Of a stretch of DNA of 64,000 bases, positions 25,795-33,710 are shown one piece after another; position 1 is the first letter of the stretch, and each line of letters begins with the position of its first letter. The notes under the pieces were generated by a model. It made no database searches and had not been told where the DNA came from. It worked only from the letters and a program-made list of their open reading frames with translations. The translations under genes were made by a program, and so were the position numbers. The DNA is taken from assembly GCF_031348265.1 (NCBI RefSeq), contig NZ_CP133771.1, positions 5,828,001 to 5,892,000 of the forward strand. Reading direction: 5' to 3'. This DNA is from Streptomyces collinus. GTDB lineage: Bacteria > Actinomycetota > Actinomycetes > Streptomycetales > Streptomycetaceae.

Positions 25795-27990
25795 GTGACA
25801 GCAGCAACGCACTCCACCCTGTTCCCGCAGGTACCGGACTCCGCGGACGCGGTGCTCGAAGGGCTCGACCCCGAGCAGCGCGAAGTGGCCACGGCCCTGC
25901 ACGGTCCGGTGTGCGTCCTGGCGGGCGCGGGCACGGGCAAGACCCGGGCGATCACCCACCGCATCGCCTACGGAGTGCGCGCCGGCATCCTGCACCCCTC
26001 CAGCGTCCTCGCCGTCACCTTCACCAATCGCGCCGCCGGCGAGATGCGCGGCCGGCTGCGCCAGCTCGGCGCAGGGGGCGTCCAGGCGCGTACGTTCCAC
26101 TCGGCCGCCCTGCGCCAGCTGCAGTACTTCTGGCCGAAAGCGATCGGCGGTGCCATGCCCCGGCTCGTCGACCGCAAGATCCAGCTCGTCGCCGACGCGG
26201 CGGCCGCCTGCCGCATCCGGCTCGACCGGGGCGAGCTGCGGGACGTCACCGCCGAGATCGAATGGTCCAAGGTCACCCAGACCGTCCCAGCCGACTACGC
26301 GCCCGCCGCCGCCAAGGCCGGCCGTGAGTCCCCCCGCGACCCCGCCGAGATCGCCCAGCTCTACGCCGCCTACGAGGACGTCAAGCGCGAGCGGTCCGTC
26401 ATCGACTTCGAGGACGTCCTGCTGCTGACCGTGGCGGTCCTGCAGGACCGCCACGACATCGCCGACCAGATCCGCGCCCAGTACCAGCACTTCGTGGTCG
26501 ACGAGTACCAGGATGTCAGTCCTCTCCAGCAGCGCCTGCTCGAACTGTGGCTGGGCGAGCGGGACAGCCTGTGCGTGGTCGGGGACGCCAGCCAGACGAT
26601 CTACTCGTTCACGGGGGCCACCCCGGACCATCTGCTCGACTTCCGCACCCGCCACCCCGGTGCGACCGTCGTCAAGCTGGTCCGCGACTACCGTTCCACG
26701 CCCCAGGTCGTCCACCTCGCCAACGGTCTGCTCGCCCAGGCCCGGGGCCGGGCCGCCGACCACCGCCTGGAGCTCGTCTCCCAGCGCGCCGCGGGGCCCG
26801 AGCCGGTCTACGCCGAGTACACCGACGAACCCGCCGAGGCGGAAGGAGCGGCCCGCCGCATCCGCGAACTCGTCGACTCGGGAGTCCCGGCCTCCGAGAT
26901 CGCCGTCCTCTTCCGCACGAACGCGCAGTCCGAGACCTACGAGCAGGCCCTCGCCGACGCCGCCGTGCCCTACCAGCTGCGCGGCGCCGAGCGGTTCTTC
27001 GACCGCCCGGAGGTGCGCAAGGCGGGCATCGCCCTGCGCGGCGCGGCCCGCTTCGGCGGCAACGACTCCCTCCTGGACGACGTCGTCGACCTTCCCTCCC
27101 AGGTGCGCGCGGTGCTGTCGGGAGAGGGCTGGACGACACAGCCACCGGCCGGCTCCGGCGCGGTGAGAGAGCGCTGGGAGTCCCTGGCCGCCCTGGTGAA
27201 CCTTGCCCAGGACTTCGCCGCCGCCAGACCCGCCGCCACCCTGGCGGACCTCGTCGCCGAACTCGACGAACGGGCGAACGCCCAGCACGCCCCCACCGTG
27301 CAAGGCGTCACCCTCGCCTCCCTGCACTCGGCCAAGGGCCTGGAGTGGGACGTCGTGTTCCTGGTGGGCGTCGCCGAAGGCATGATGCCGATCACCTACG
27401 CCAAGACCGACGAACAGATCGAGGAGGAGCGCCGCCTCCTCTATGTCGGTGTCACCCGCGCGCGCGAACACCTCCATGTCTCCTGGGCGCTCTCCCGCTC
27501 GCCCGGAGGACGCCCGAGCCGCCGCCCCAGCCGCTTCCTCGACGGGCTGCGCCCCGGCTCGACGGCCACCGCGGGCCGCACCGCCGCCGGAGGAGCGGGC
27601 GGAATCGAGCGCGGAATCCCCGGAACCAGGGGGTCCGCCCCGAAACGGGCGCAGCGAGTCCCTGCCCGCTGCCGGGTCTGCGGCCGCACGCTGACCGACC
27701 CGGGCGAAATGAAGCTGATGCGCTGCGACGACTGCCCCTCCGACATGAACGAGGGCCTGTACGAGCGGCTGCGGGAGTGGCGCGCCGACCAGGCACGCAG
27801 CAGTGGCCAGCCCGCCTTCTGCGTGTTCACGGACAGGACGCTGATGGCGATCGCCGAGTCCGCCCCCGACGACGAGCGCGAGCTCGCCCGCATCCCGGGC
27901 GTCGGGATGCGCAAGCTCACCCGCTACGGCGCCGACGTACTGGCCATCTGCGCTGGCCAGTCACTGGCGGAGAGCACAGATCACGACTGA
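25795..27990 (+). CDS. uvrD2: ATP-dependent DNA helicase UvrD2 with HRDC domain
   Basis: A 731-residue superfamily 1 helicase of the actinobacterial UvrD2 type, acting in DNA repair as a 3'-5' motor. Motifs: LAGAGTGKTRAITHR, VVDEYQDVSPLQQ, GDASQTIYSFTGA, SLHSAKGLEWDVV, YVGVTRARE. The C-terminus has the family's tetracysteine module (CRVCGRTL...MRCDDC) followed by an HRDC domain (residues about 655-730). GTG at 25795 gives a usual-length N-terminus; upstream frame extensions run through the mrx1 region and are not coding. It is followed by the wblC regulatory region. Confidence 0.95.
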   Translation: MTAATHSTLFPQVPDSADAVLEGLDPEQREVATALHGPVCVLAGAGTGKTRAITHRIAYGVRAGILHPSSVLAVTFTNRAAGEMRGRLRQLGAGGVQARTFHSAALRQLQYFWPKAIGGAMPRLVDRKIQLVADAAAACRIRLDRGELRDVTAEIEWSKVTQTVPADYAPAAAKAGRESPRDPAEIAQLYAAYEDVKRERSVIDFEDVLLLTVAVLQDRHDIADQIRAQYQHFVVDEYQDVSPLQQRLLELWLGERDSLCVVGDASQTIYSFTGATPDHLLDFRTRHPGATVVKLVRDYRSTPQVVHLANGLLAQARGRAADHRLELVSQRAAGPEPVYAEYTDEPAEAEGAARRIRELVDSGVPASEIAVLFRTNAQSETYEQALADAAVPYQLRGAERFFDRPEVRKAGIALRGAARFGGNDSLLDDVVDLPSQVRAVLSGEGWTTQPPAGSGAVRERWESLAALVNLAQDFAAARPAATLADLVAELDERANAQHAPTVQGVTLASLHSAKGLEWDVVFLVGVAEGMMPITYAKTDEQIEEERRLLYVGVTRAREHLHVSWALSRSPGGRPSRRPSRFLDGLRPGSTATAGRTAAGGAGGIERGIPGTRGSAPKRAQRVPARCRVCGRTLTDPGEMKLMRCDDCPSDMNEGLYERLREWRADQARSSGQPAFCVFTDRTLMAIAESAPDDERELARIPGVGMRKLTRYGADVLAICAGQSLAESTDHD

Positions 27991-28002
27991 CGCGAACTCG
28001 TC

Positions 28003-28043
28003 GAAAAAATAGTTTGCGCATGCCCCAGCAATCCCCATAGGTT
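28003..28043 (+). promoter_or_regulatory. WhiB7/WblC-type promoter of wblC
   Basis: An A/T run (GAAAAAATAGT, 28003-28013) abuts a -35 box TTGCGC (28014-28019), followed by an 18-nt spacer and -10 box TAGGTT (28038-28043). An AT-rich patch next to the -35 is the known recognition feature of WhiB7-SigA promoters, read by the AT-hook, which suggests autoregulation. The predicted start near 28050 leaves a leader of about 600 nt before wblC. Confidence 0.75.
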
Positions 28044-28154
28044 CTTAGGCACGAGAGCAGCGGCCTTCTCGGAGGCCCTGATCCCGTGTTGTACTTGCAT
28101 ATCCGTTGGACTGGTTCACCCAGTCCCCCGATACGCCGAGAGGAGGCGAGTCCA

Positions 28155-28481
28155 GTGATCAGCATCTACACCAGCTCCGTCAGCACCGTGAAAATGACCG
28201 ATCGCTCGGCCGTCTCCGCGTGCATGCTCGGCGTTTCGAACCTGGGCACCGGTCTGTCCGGCATTCGTGCCGTCCGTCCGGCGTCCTCCTCCGTCGCCCC
28301 CGCGGGCCTTCCCGTCCGCGAGCGCAATGAGCGACCGACCAAGGCACTGGAAGCGGCAGTAGCGGCACAGGCGCAGGCCTATGCCTTTACGGCGACCGGT
28401 GCCGGATTCCGGAAGCAGACGACGCAGCACCACCAGATGTGGGCCTTCCGTGGGCCAGAACCCTGGAGTGATCCAGCCTGA
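28155..28481 (+). CDS. Small ORF in the wblC leader (possible attenuator uORF)
   Basis: A 108-residue frame of unknown family starting at GTG 28155, nine nt after a strong AGGAGG. The first half has typical Streptomyces codon bias; the second half (AAVAAQAQAYAFTATGAGF...) is less biased. It lies wholly between the wblC promoter and the wblC terminator hairpin, and its last codons and TGA form hairpins of their own (28463-28476 and 28477-28493). In mycobacteria and streptomycetes whiB7/wblC expression is gated by leader translation. This ORF is the obvious candidate sensor, longer than the short mycobacterial uORF. A separate function for the protein cannot be excluded. Confidence 0.6.
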   Translation: MISIYTSSVSTVKMTDRSAVSACMLGVSNLGTGLSGIRAVRPASSSVAPAGLPVRERNERPTKALEAAVAAQAQAYAFTATGAGFRKQTTQHHQMWAFRGPEPWSDPA

Positions 28482-28493
28482 TCGCCGATCAGG
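28463..28493 (+). promoter_or_regulatory. Two hairpins over the end of the leader ORF
   Basis: CTGGA-GTGA-TCCAG (28463-28476) is followed directly by CCTGATC-GCC-GATCAGG (28477-28493); the leader ORF stop TGA (28479-28481) is inside the second stem. A ribosome at the stop codon would melt both, a plausible switch acting on the next hairpin. Confidence 0.55.
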
Positions 28494-28505
28494 CCGGCGC
28501 CTTCA

Positions 28506-28550
28506 GGGCCGCGGAACCCCATCCGGGATCCGCGGCCCTTCTGTTTGTCC
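28506..28550 (+). terminator. Intrinsic terminator in the wblC leader (attenuator)
   Basis: GGGCCGCGGA (28506-28515) pairs perfectly with TCCGCGGCCC (28529-28538), followed by the T-rich TTCTGTTTGT. It stands 105 nt upstream of the wblC start, so readthrough is required for wblC expression. Confidence 0.8.
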
Positions 28551-28654
28551 CTGACCAGGGATGACAGACCGAAGGAGCCTCGGGACAAGAAAAGAACCCG
28601 GTACCACCACCCACCGGCCAACAGGCCGGAACGACCAGACGAGGAAGACGAACC

Positions 28655-29023
28655 GTGCAACTCGAAGCGCACGCCCCGTCCGTACCGCCTTCCGACACGA
28701 TCCCCAAGCCCGGCTCCACGGAGGACCACGCCTTGACCCCGCTCACCGCGCTCACCGCGCTCGACGACGCCATCGAGAACCTCGGCGTACCCGTCCCGTG
28801 CCGTTCGTACGACCCGGAGGTCTTCTTCGCCGAGTCGCCCGCGGACGTCGAGTACGCCAAGTCCCTCTGCCGCACCTGCCCGCTGGTCGAGGCCTGCCTC
28901 GCCGGTGCCAAGGAGCGGCGTGAGCCCTGGGGCGTCTGGGGTGGAGAGCTGTTCGTCCAGGGTGTCGTCGTCGCCCGGAAGCGGCCGCGTGGCCGCCCGC
29001 GCAAGAACCCGGTCACAGCATGA
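28655..29023 (+). CDS. wblC: WhiB-family regulator WblC (WhiB7)
   Basis: A 122-residue Fe-S transcription factor that binds the primary sigma factor and activates intrinsic antibiotic-resistance genes when translation is inhibited. Four cluster Cys (49, 72, 75, 81), the GVWGG turn (93-97) and the AT-hook RGRPR (112-116) identify the WhiB7 subclass. GTG at 28655 gives the length known for S. coelicolor WblC; GAGGAAG lies 8-9 nt upstream. Expression is probably controlled by the autoregulated promoter and leader terminator described here. Its stop overlaps the next start (ATGA). WblC is reported to raise sigR transcription, linking it to the other end of this window. Confidence 0.96.
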   Translation: MQLEAHAPSVPPSDTIPKPGSTEDHALTPLTALTALDDAIENLGVPVPCRSYDPEVFFAESPADVEYAKSLCRTCPLVEACLAGAKERREPWGVWGGELFVQGVVVARKRPRGRPRKNPVTA

Positions 29024-29343
29024 ACATCGCAGGAACGATCGACCGCCCCCTCACGCACGACCCCCAGAAGCAGGCCCCGATGAAGCCGTCCACTTACGAG
29101 CCCGCAGGCTCCGCAACCCAAGACTTCACCATCACCGGCGCGAACGACTCGCGTCAGAACAGGACCCGTGAGATGCAACTCATTCCAGAAGCCATGGCTC
29201 GTGCGCATATGCGCGAGCGACTGCACGAGGCGGAGCGGGATCGCCAGGCCGCGCGCCTGGCGGCCGCCCGCCGGATGCAGCGCAGGGCGGAGCGCGCGTC
29301 GATGCGTGCCCGTCGGGCGCTCGCCATGGCGGTCATGCAGTAA
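29020..29343 (+). CDS. Small basic protein translationally coupled to wblC
   Basis: A 107-residue protein of unknown family, starting in an ATGA overlap with the wblC stop, so it should be co-induced with WblC. The N-half is polar; residues about 57-107 form a continuous Arg/Ala-rich helix (RERLHEAERDRQAARL and onwards, with Met at MAVMQ) compatible with a coiled coil or nucleic-acid/ribosome binding. No catalytic motif is seen. Its place in the resistance operon is the main clue to function. Confidence 0.75.
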   Translation: MNIAGTIDRPLTHDPQKQAPMKPSTYEPAGSATQDFTITGANDSRQNRTREMQLIPEAMARAHMRERLHEAERDRQAARLAAARRMQRRAERASMRARRALAMAVMQ

Positions 29344-29350
29344 CCCGCGC

Positions 29351-29390
29351 ACCCAGCGGGGGCCTCCCGGCCAGGGAGGCCGCGCTGGGT
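29351..29390 (+). terminator. Compound hairpin after the wblC operon
   Basis: ACCCAGCG (29351-29358) pairs with CGCTGGGT (29383-29390), and inside it GGCCTCCC (29361-29368) pairs with GGGAGGCC (29374-29381). Confidence 0.75.
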
Positions 29391-29407
29391 GCCGCCGCAG
29401 AACTCTC

Positions 29408-29450
29408 ACCGCGGGGGCCGGTCCGTACCGAACGGGCCGGCCCCCGCGGT
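29408..29450 (+). terminator. Second hairpin after the wblC operon
   Basis: ACCGCGGGGGCCGG (29408-29421) pairs perfectly with 29437-29450, loop 15 nt. Probably a back-up terminator; no T-run follows. Confidence 0.6.
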
Positions 29451-29726
29451 GCGTTGGGCCGACCAGGAGGGCACGCGACACCCCATCGGTGCCGGGTGCG
29501 TGGTGCCCGCCCGGGCCGGTGCGTCGTGCCCGCCCGGGCCGGTACGGCTACCCGGGCCGGTGCGGCGCTTGCCGCGGGGCGACGTACGGGGCTTGCCCCA
29601 TGGCCGTGCGGCGCGCTCCGTTTGGGCTGATGCGCGCTGCGTCCCCAGGTCGGCGTGTGGTGCCTCCCCGGCGCATCTGGGGCGTTGTGCCCGCAGAAGC
29701 GCCGGGCGCGGGGATATCGTCGCGGG

Positions 29727-29942
29727 GTGACGAGTCCTCCTGGAGGCGACGACGGCTCCGCCACCGAGCCGCGGCGGTTCGTCTGTGCCCGCTGCGGCGC
29801 ACTGGTCGGCGTCCTGACCGAAGGCCCACCCCTCACCTGGACATATTCCGTGGAGAGCGGCATCCGTCAGTACTACTGCGAGACCTGCTCCCGAGAGAAC
29901 CTCAGATCCATCGAGGGACGTCTGGACTCGGACTGGTGGTGA
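29727..29942 (+). CDS. Small zinc-ribbon protein
   Basis: A 71-residue protein with two CxxC pairs (CARC and CETC) spaced to make one zinc ribbon, ending in acidic/aromatic residues (DSDWW). GTG at 29727 stands six nt after a TATCGT -10-like box with no ribosome site, so it is probably leaderless. It is convergent with the ABC1 kinase gene, leaving only 16 nt between them. Function unknown; likely a conserved actinobacterial hypothetical. Confidence 0.7.
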   Translation: MTSPPGGDDGSATEPRRFVCARCGALVGVLTEGPPLTWTYSVESGIRQYYCETCSRENLRSIEGRLDSDWW

Positions 29943-29958
29943 ACCCCGCGGCCGGGAC

Positions 29959-31329
29959 TCACGCCTCCGCCACCGCCGCTTCGCCGTCCACCGGGTCCTC
30001 GGGGACGAACCCAGGCAGCCACTCCTCCAGCTCCTCACGCAACCGCACCGTCGCCCCCAGCTGACACAGCACGCCGATGGTGCTCAGTGTCACCCGGTGG
30101 ATCAGCAGATAGGACGGGGGCAGGTTGAGCTGCTTGCCGAGCTGGTAGGCGGGGGAGCGGGGGTCGGCGACCCGAGCCGCCTGGCTGCGCATCCAGCCCC
30201 GGGTGAACGTGAACTCCTCGACCTGGGCCGGCTCGATGATCGGCAGCAGGTAGTCCATGACGGCGTCCGGGTCCAGCTCTATGGTCTCCTTGACGAACCC
30301 TTCCGCGCACAGCAGCTCGTAGACCGCCTCGGCCTCCCCGTCGAGAGTCATCCGCAGGGACTCGCCGATCGTGGCCGGCAGTCCCCCCGGGAGACGGTCG
30401 ACCGTGCCGAAGTCCAGGACGCCCAGCCGCCAGTCGTCCTCACCCTCCGGGCCGCCGGGCAGAAGCCGGAAGTTGCCCGGGTGGGGATCGGCGTGCAGCA
30501 GGCCCGTGCGGGCGGGGCCGGAGAACAGGAAGCGGGCCAGGAGCTGACCGGCACGGTCGCGCTGCTCCTGGGTGCCGTCCGAGATGATCTCCGACAGCGG
30601 GATGCCGTCCATCCACTCCGTGACCAGGACCTGGTCGGACTGGTGCACCACCAGCGGCACGACCACGTCCGGGTCGTCCGTGAACTCCTCCGCGTGAGCC
30701 TGCTGGGCCTGGGCCTCCAGATCGTAGTCCAGCTCCTCCGAGACGCGGTCCTTCAGCTCCGCGATCAGCGGCTTGATGTCCATGCCGGGGATCAGCGGAC
30801 CGAGCAGACGCGAGAAGCGGCTCAACTGGGTCAGGTCCGACAGCAGGGCCTCACCGGCACCCGGGTACTGCACCTTGACCGCCACCTCGCGGCCGTCGTG
30901 CCACACTCCCCGGTGGACCTGGCCGATCGAGGCGGCTGCGGCGGGCTTGTCCTCGAACTCCAGGAACAGCTCGTGCCAGTCCTCGCCGAGCCGCTCCTCC
31001 AGCACCGCGTGCACGGTGCGGGTCGGCATGGGCGGCGCCGCCTCCTGAAGCTTGGTCAGCGCGGCCCGGTAGGGGCCGGCCACCTCCTCGGGCAGCGCGG
31101 ACTCGAAGACCGACAGGGCCTGGCCGAACTTCATCGCCCCGCCCTTGAGCTCGCCGAGCACCTTGAACAGCTGCTCCGCCGTGCGCTGTTGGAGTTCCCG
31201 GCCGACGAGTTCGGCGGACTCGCCGACGATCCGCTTGCCGAATCCCCAGGTGGCCCGCCCGGCGATGCCGAGCGGGAGCGCGGCGAGCTTGGCGGTCCGG
31301 GTAACCGCCTTCCGGGGAAGATCAGACAT
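29959..31329 (-). CDS. ABC1/UbiB-family atypical kinase
   Basis: A 456-residue protein of the AarF/ABC1/UbiB kinase-like family. The hallmark KxGQ helix (MKFGQALS), the modified nucleotide loop AAASIGQVHRG, VKVQYPG, the catalytic LLHADPHPGN and metal-binding LDFGTVDRLP are all present, so ATP binding is likely. Family members act on lipid/isoprenoid-quinone metabolism, mostly as ATPases. ATG at 31329 places MSDLPRKA at the N-terminus; the longer frame to 31581 overlaps the upstream gene. It starts eight nt inside the end of the ThiF-like gene, so the two form an operon. The mycobacterial homologue likewise lies beside whiB7. Confidence 0.92.
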   Translation of the reverse strand: MSDLPRKAVTRTAKLAALPLGIAGRATWGFGKRIVGESAELVGRELQQRTAEQLFKVLGELKGGAMKFGQALSVFESALPEEVAGPYRAALTKLQEAAPPMPTRTVHAVLEERLGEDWHELFLEFEDKPAAAASIGQVHRGVWHDGREVAVKVQYPGAGEALLSDLTQLSRFSRLLGPLIPGMDIKPLIAELKDRVSEELDYDLEAQAQQAHAEEFTDDPDVVVPLVVHQSDQVLVTEWMDGIPLSEIISDGTQEQRDRAGQLLARFLFSGPARTGLLHADPHPGNFRLLPGGPEGEDDWRLGVLDFGTVDRLPGGLPATIGESLRMTLDGEAEAVYELLCAEGFVKETIELDPDAVMDYLLPIIEPAQVEEFTFTRGWMRSQAARVADPRSPAYQLGKQLNLPPSYLLIHRVTLSTIGVLCQLGATVRLREELEEWLPGFVPEDPVDGEAAVAEA

Positions 31330-32536
31330 GCGCCCTCCAAGTCCCAGCCGGCCGCTCCGCCTCTGCCTCACGGCACTGCTCCGACGGCCGTTGCACCGCC
31401 ATTGTCTCGTGCGGCTCCCCGTCCTCCGAGGGGTGCTCCCCTTTTCCTCTCTCCGCCGCCCCGCACGAGCATGCCGGATGGGCCAGGACCGGCCGCGCTT
31501 GCCAGTGGAGAGCCGGGACGGAGACCTCCCAGTGGGCGCCGGCGCTGGACGGAACCCGGCCGTCCAGGAAAGCGAGCGCATGGGCGGCGGCCAGCCCGGC
31601 CACGGTCGTGGCCAGCGTCAGGTCGCAGGGCCGCACCTGCCGCTGCCTGCCGGAGCGCCACTGGGCGATCAGGCGCGGCCAGGCCTGGTCCCGGTCGGTG
31701 CGGTCCTCGTGCAGACAGCCGGCGCAGCCCGTCTCCCCGGGGAGGACGAACGGGCCGACCACACCGGTGCCCTCCACGACACCGGCGTACAGATGGGGGG
31801 TCCCGGAGGCCATCAGCGGCTCGGCGGTGGCCGGGTCGGGCGCGTGCACGGCGACATCGTCACGTGGGGCGAGGATCACCAGTGAGAATCCCGGGTCGCC
31901 GTCCTCCGTGGAAGCCTCGGCCGGTGCACGGCGGGGCGGCCGGTCCGGGGCCGCCCGGCGCACGGCACGGCGGGCCGACTCGTCCCGGCGGTCGCCGACG
32001 GATTCCGGGGGGAGCCCGCCCGGCGCCACGTCCCACGGCTCCACGCAACCACCATCGAGCACATCCACCTCGCCCACGCCGGCTCCGGCCAGGAGCGAGG
32101 CCAGCACGGCACCCACCCGGCCGGCACCCCGCACCTGCACGCGCTGCGATCGCCGGGCGGCCAGCCGCCCGATCGCGTCGCCGGGCGCGGAGGTCGTCAA
32201 GGACAGGGAGGCGAGGTCGGGGCGCAGCCGGTCCAGCACCTCCTTCTTCTTCCGCAGGGCGTCGGCGGCCGGTCCGCCGCCCCGGGAGTCGTCCAGCAGC
32301 CCGGCTCGCGTGAGACCACGCACCAGTCCGTCGACATGACCGTCGGGCAGGTCCATGCGGCGTCCCTCCTCGCGCAACAGCTCCAGCCCCCGCGTGCCGT
32401 TCAGCAGGTCGAGGAAGCTGCCCGTCGCCAGGTCCATCGGGCCGAGCGTCATCGCGTGCGCCGGTGTCATCCCGAACTGCACGGTCTTGAGGTCGCGCCA
32501 GCCGCGCCTGAGCGCGGGTTTCACCATCGGATGCAT
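31322..32536 (-). CDS. ThiF-like adenylyltransferase-fold protein
   Basis: A 404-residue protein with an N-terminal winged-helix-like region and a ThiF/E1-like Rossmann domain. A degenerate glycine motif (RGAGRVGAVLASLLAGAG) is followed by VDVLDGGCVE, and zinc-type Cys pairs occur at GCAGC and PACSCG. The ATP-contacting Arg/Asp pattern of true E1 enzymes is not obvious, so it may bind rather than activate a partner, as in peptide-maturation E1-like proteins. ATG at 32536 is the likely start; the frame runs further but with weak coding character. Co-transcribed with the ABC1 kinase. Confidence 0.8.
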   Translation of the reverse strand: MHPMVKPALRRGWRDLKTVQFGMTPAHAMTLGPMDLATGSFLDLLNGTRGLELLREEGRRMDLPDGHVDGLVRGLTRAGLLDDSRGGGPAADALRKKKEVLDRLRPDLASLSLTTSAPGDAIGRLAARRSQRVQVRGAGRVGAVLASLLAGAGVGEVDVLDGGCVEPWDVAPGGLPPESVGDRRDESARRAVRRAAPDRPPRRAPAEASTEDGDPGFSLVILAPRDDVAVHAPDPATAEPLMASGTPHLYAGVVEGTGVVGPFVLPGETGCAGCLHEDRTDRDQAWPRLIAQWRSGRQRQVRPCDLTLATTVAGLAAAHALAFLDGRVPSSAGAHWEVSVPALHWQARPVLAHPACSCGAAERGKGEHPSEDGEPHETMAVQRPSEQCREAEAERPAGTWRAHV

Positions 32537-32959
32537 GACAGGCCCCCGTGTGCCGTAGATCGTCCCCGTATGCCGGCGGAGCGAGGATGCGGACCCTGGC
32601 CGGTCACGCCGGGGCCGGTCGCATGCATGCCCTGGAGCGCAGCCGCGACCGGACCCGGGCCTGACCCGCGTACAGCCGCGGCCCGACCCGAGCACAGGCC
32701 TGAACCGGTGCAGGCCTGACCTGCGTACAGGCGCGGCCCGTGCGCGGACCGGACCCCAGTGCGGGCACGGCCCCTGGTCCCGGACCGATCCGTCATCGCT
32801 TCGCCGACGAGATCCAGCATGCCCAAACCCGCCGACGGCTGCCGAAAGTTGTCCACAGGTGCGAGTATTCGTCGTACAAATCCGGCGGCCGGTGGGGGCG
32901 GCGGCACCGAACCGTCCCGGAGTCGGGACTTCCCCGTGTGCAGCGGGTAACGTCGGGGC
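32537..32959. other. Divergent intergenic region with no gene
   Basis: 423 nt between the divergent ThiF-like and YgjP-like genes. The part 32600-32770 is a low-complexity mix of CCGGACC/CAGGCCTGA phrases with no biased open frame. At the right end TAACGT (32948-32953) stands six nt before the GTG start of the next gene and looks like a leaderless-type -10 box. Confidence 0.55.
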
Positions 32960-33568
32960 GTGCCCGCCGACCCACTGCACCGCGCCGGAACCGCACAGCG
33001 CAGCACGACGAGCCAGCCGCCGAGCGGCTCGGGGGCGAGCGCGATCGAGGTCCGCAGGAGCACCCGCCGACGCAGAACGGTCTCCGCGTACCGCGAGGGC
33101 GATCGCACCGTGGTGCTCATCCCCGCCCGGATGTCCGAGGCGGAGGAGCAGCGCTGGGTGAACGTCATGCTCGACAAGCTGGCCGCCCAGGAGAGCAAGC
33201 GGGCCCTCGGCGACGCCGAGCTGGCCGAACGCGCCCGGCGTCTTTCGGACCAGTACTTCGCGGGACGGGCCCGGCCCGCGTCGGTGCGCTGGGTGACCAA
33301 TCAGAACACGCGGTGGGGGTCCTGCACCCCCTCCGAGGGCAGCATCCGCCTCTCACACCGCCTCCAGGGCATGCCCGAATACGTCGTCGACTACGTCCTC
33401 GTCCACGAACTCGCCCATCTGCTCGTTCCCGGACACGGACCTCGCTTCTGGGAACTCCTGGAGGCCTATCCGCGCACGGAGCGGGCCCGCGGATACCTCG
33501 AAGGCGTGGTCGCCGCCGAGCGGTTGCCCCATGTGCCCGGCGCCCGGGGTGAGAGCCCCGTGGGGTGA
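32960..33568 (+). CDS. YgjP-like (M48-type) metallopeptidase domain protein
   Basis: A 202-residue protein with the YgjP/DUF45 zinc-peptidase signature: NTRWGSCTPSEGSIRLSHRL, then HELAHLLVPGHGPRFW containing HExxH and the third His. No signal peptide or membrane segment is seen. The first 40 residues are polar and Arg-rich. GTG start at 32960 follows TAACGT by six nt with no ribosome site, so leaderless. Family function is unclear; several homologues sit next to restriction or repair genes, but no such partner is present here. Confidence 0.85.
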   Translation: MPADPLHRAGTAQRSTTSQPPSGSGASAIEVRRSTRRRRTVSAYREGDRTVVLIPARMSEAEEQRWVNVMLDKLAAQESKRALGDAELAERARRLSDQYFAGRARPASVRWVTNQNTRWGSCTPSEGSIRLSHRLQGMPEYVVDYVLVHELAHLLVPGHGPRFWELLEAYPRTERARGYLEGVVAAERLPHVPGARGESPVG

Positions 33569-33710
33569 CCGACCGCTTCCCGCAAGCGAACGGCCGATAC
33601 GGCTGTGCGGGCGTTGTGTACCGGCTCTGTACCGACCTCGTCCGGTGTCCGAGTTTGCCGTTAGCCTGGCGCGACGCACTCACGCTCTGGATGGGGGACG
33701 GTCGTTACGC

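Larger units (their letters stand above)
29344..29726. other. Gene-free stretch with two terminators and short direct repeats
   Basis: No coding frame with typical codon bias is seen. A compound hairpin (29351-29390) and a 14-bp hairpin (29408-29450) end the wblC operon. Between 29501 and 29575 the phrase GCCCGCCCGGGCCGGT recurs three to four times in degenerate form. At its right end lies the promoter of the small zinc-ribbon gene (TATCGT, 29715-29720). Confidence 0.6.

Noticed and set aside
29400..29720. A gene in the GC-rich stretch before the zinc-ribbon protein
   Set aside because: Open frames exist but are Arg/Pro/Gly-rich repeats with no biased codon use or ribosome site.
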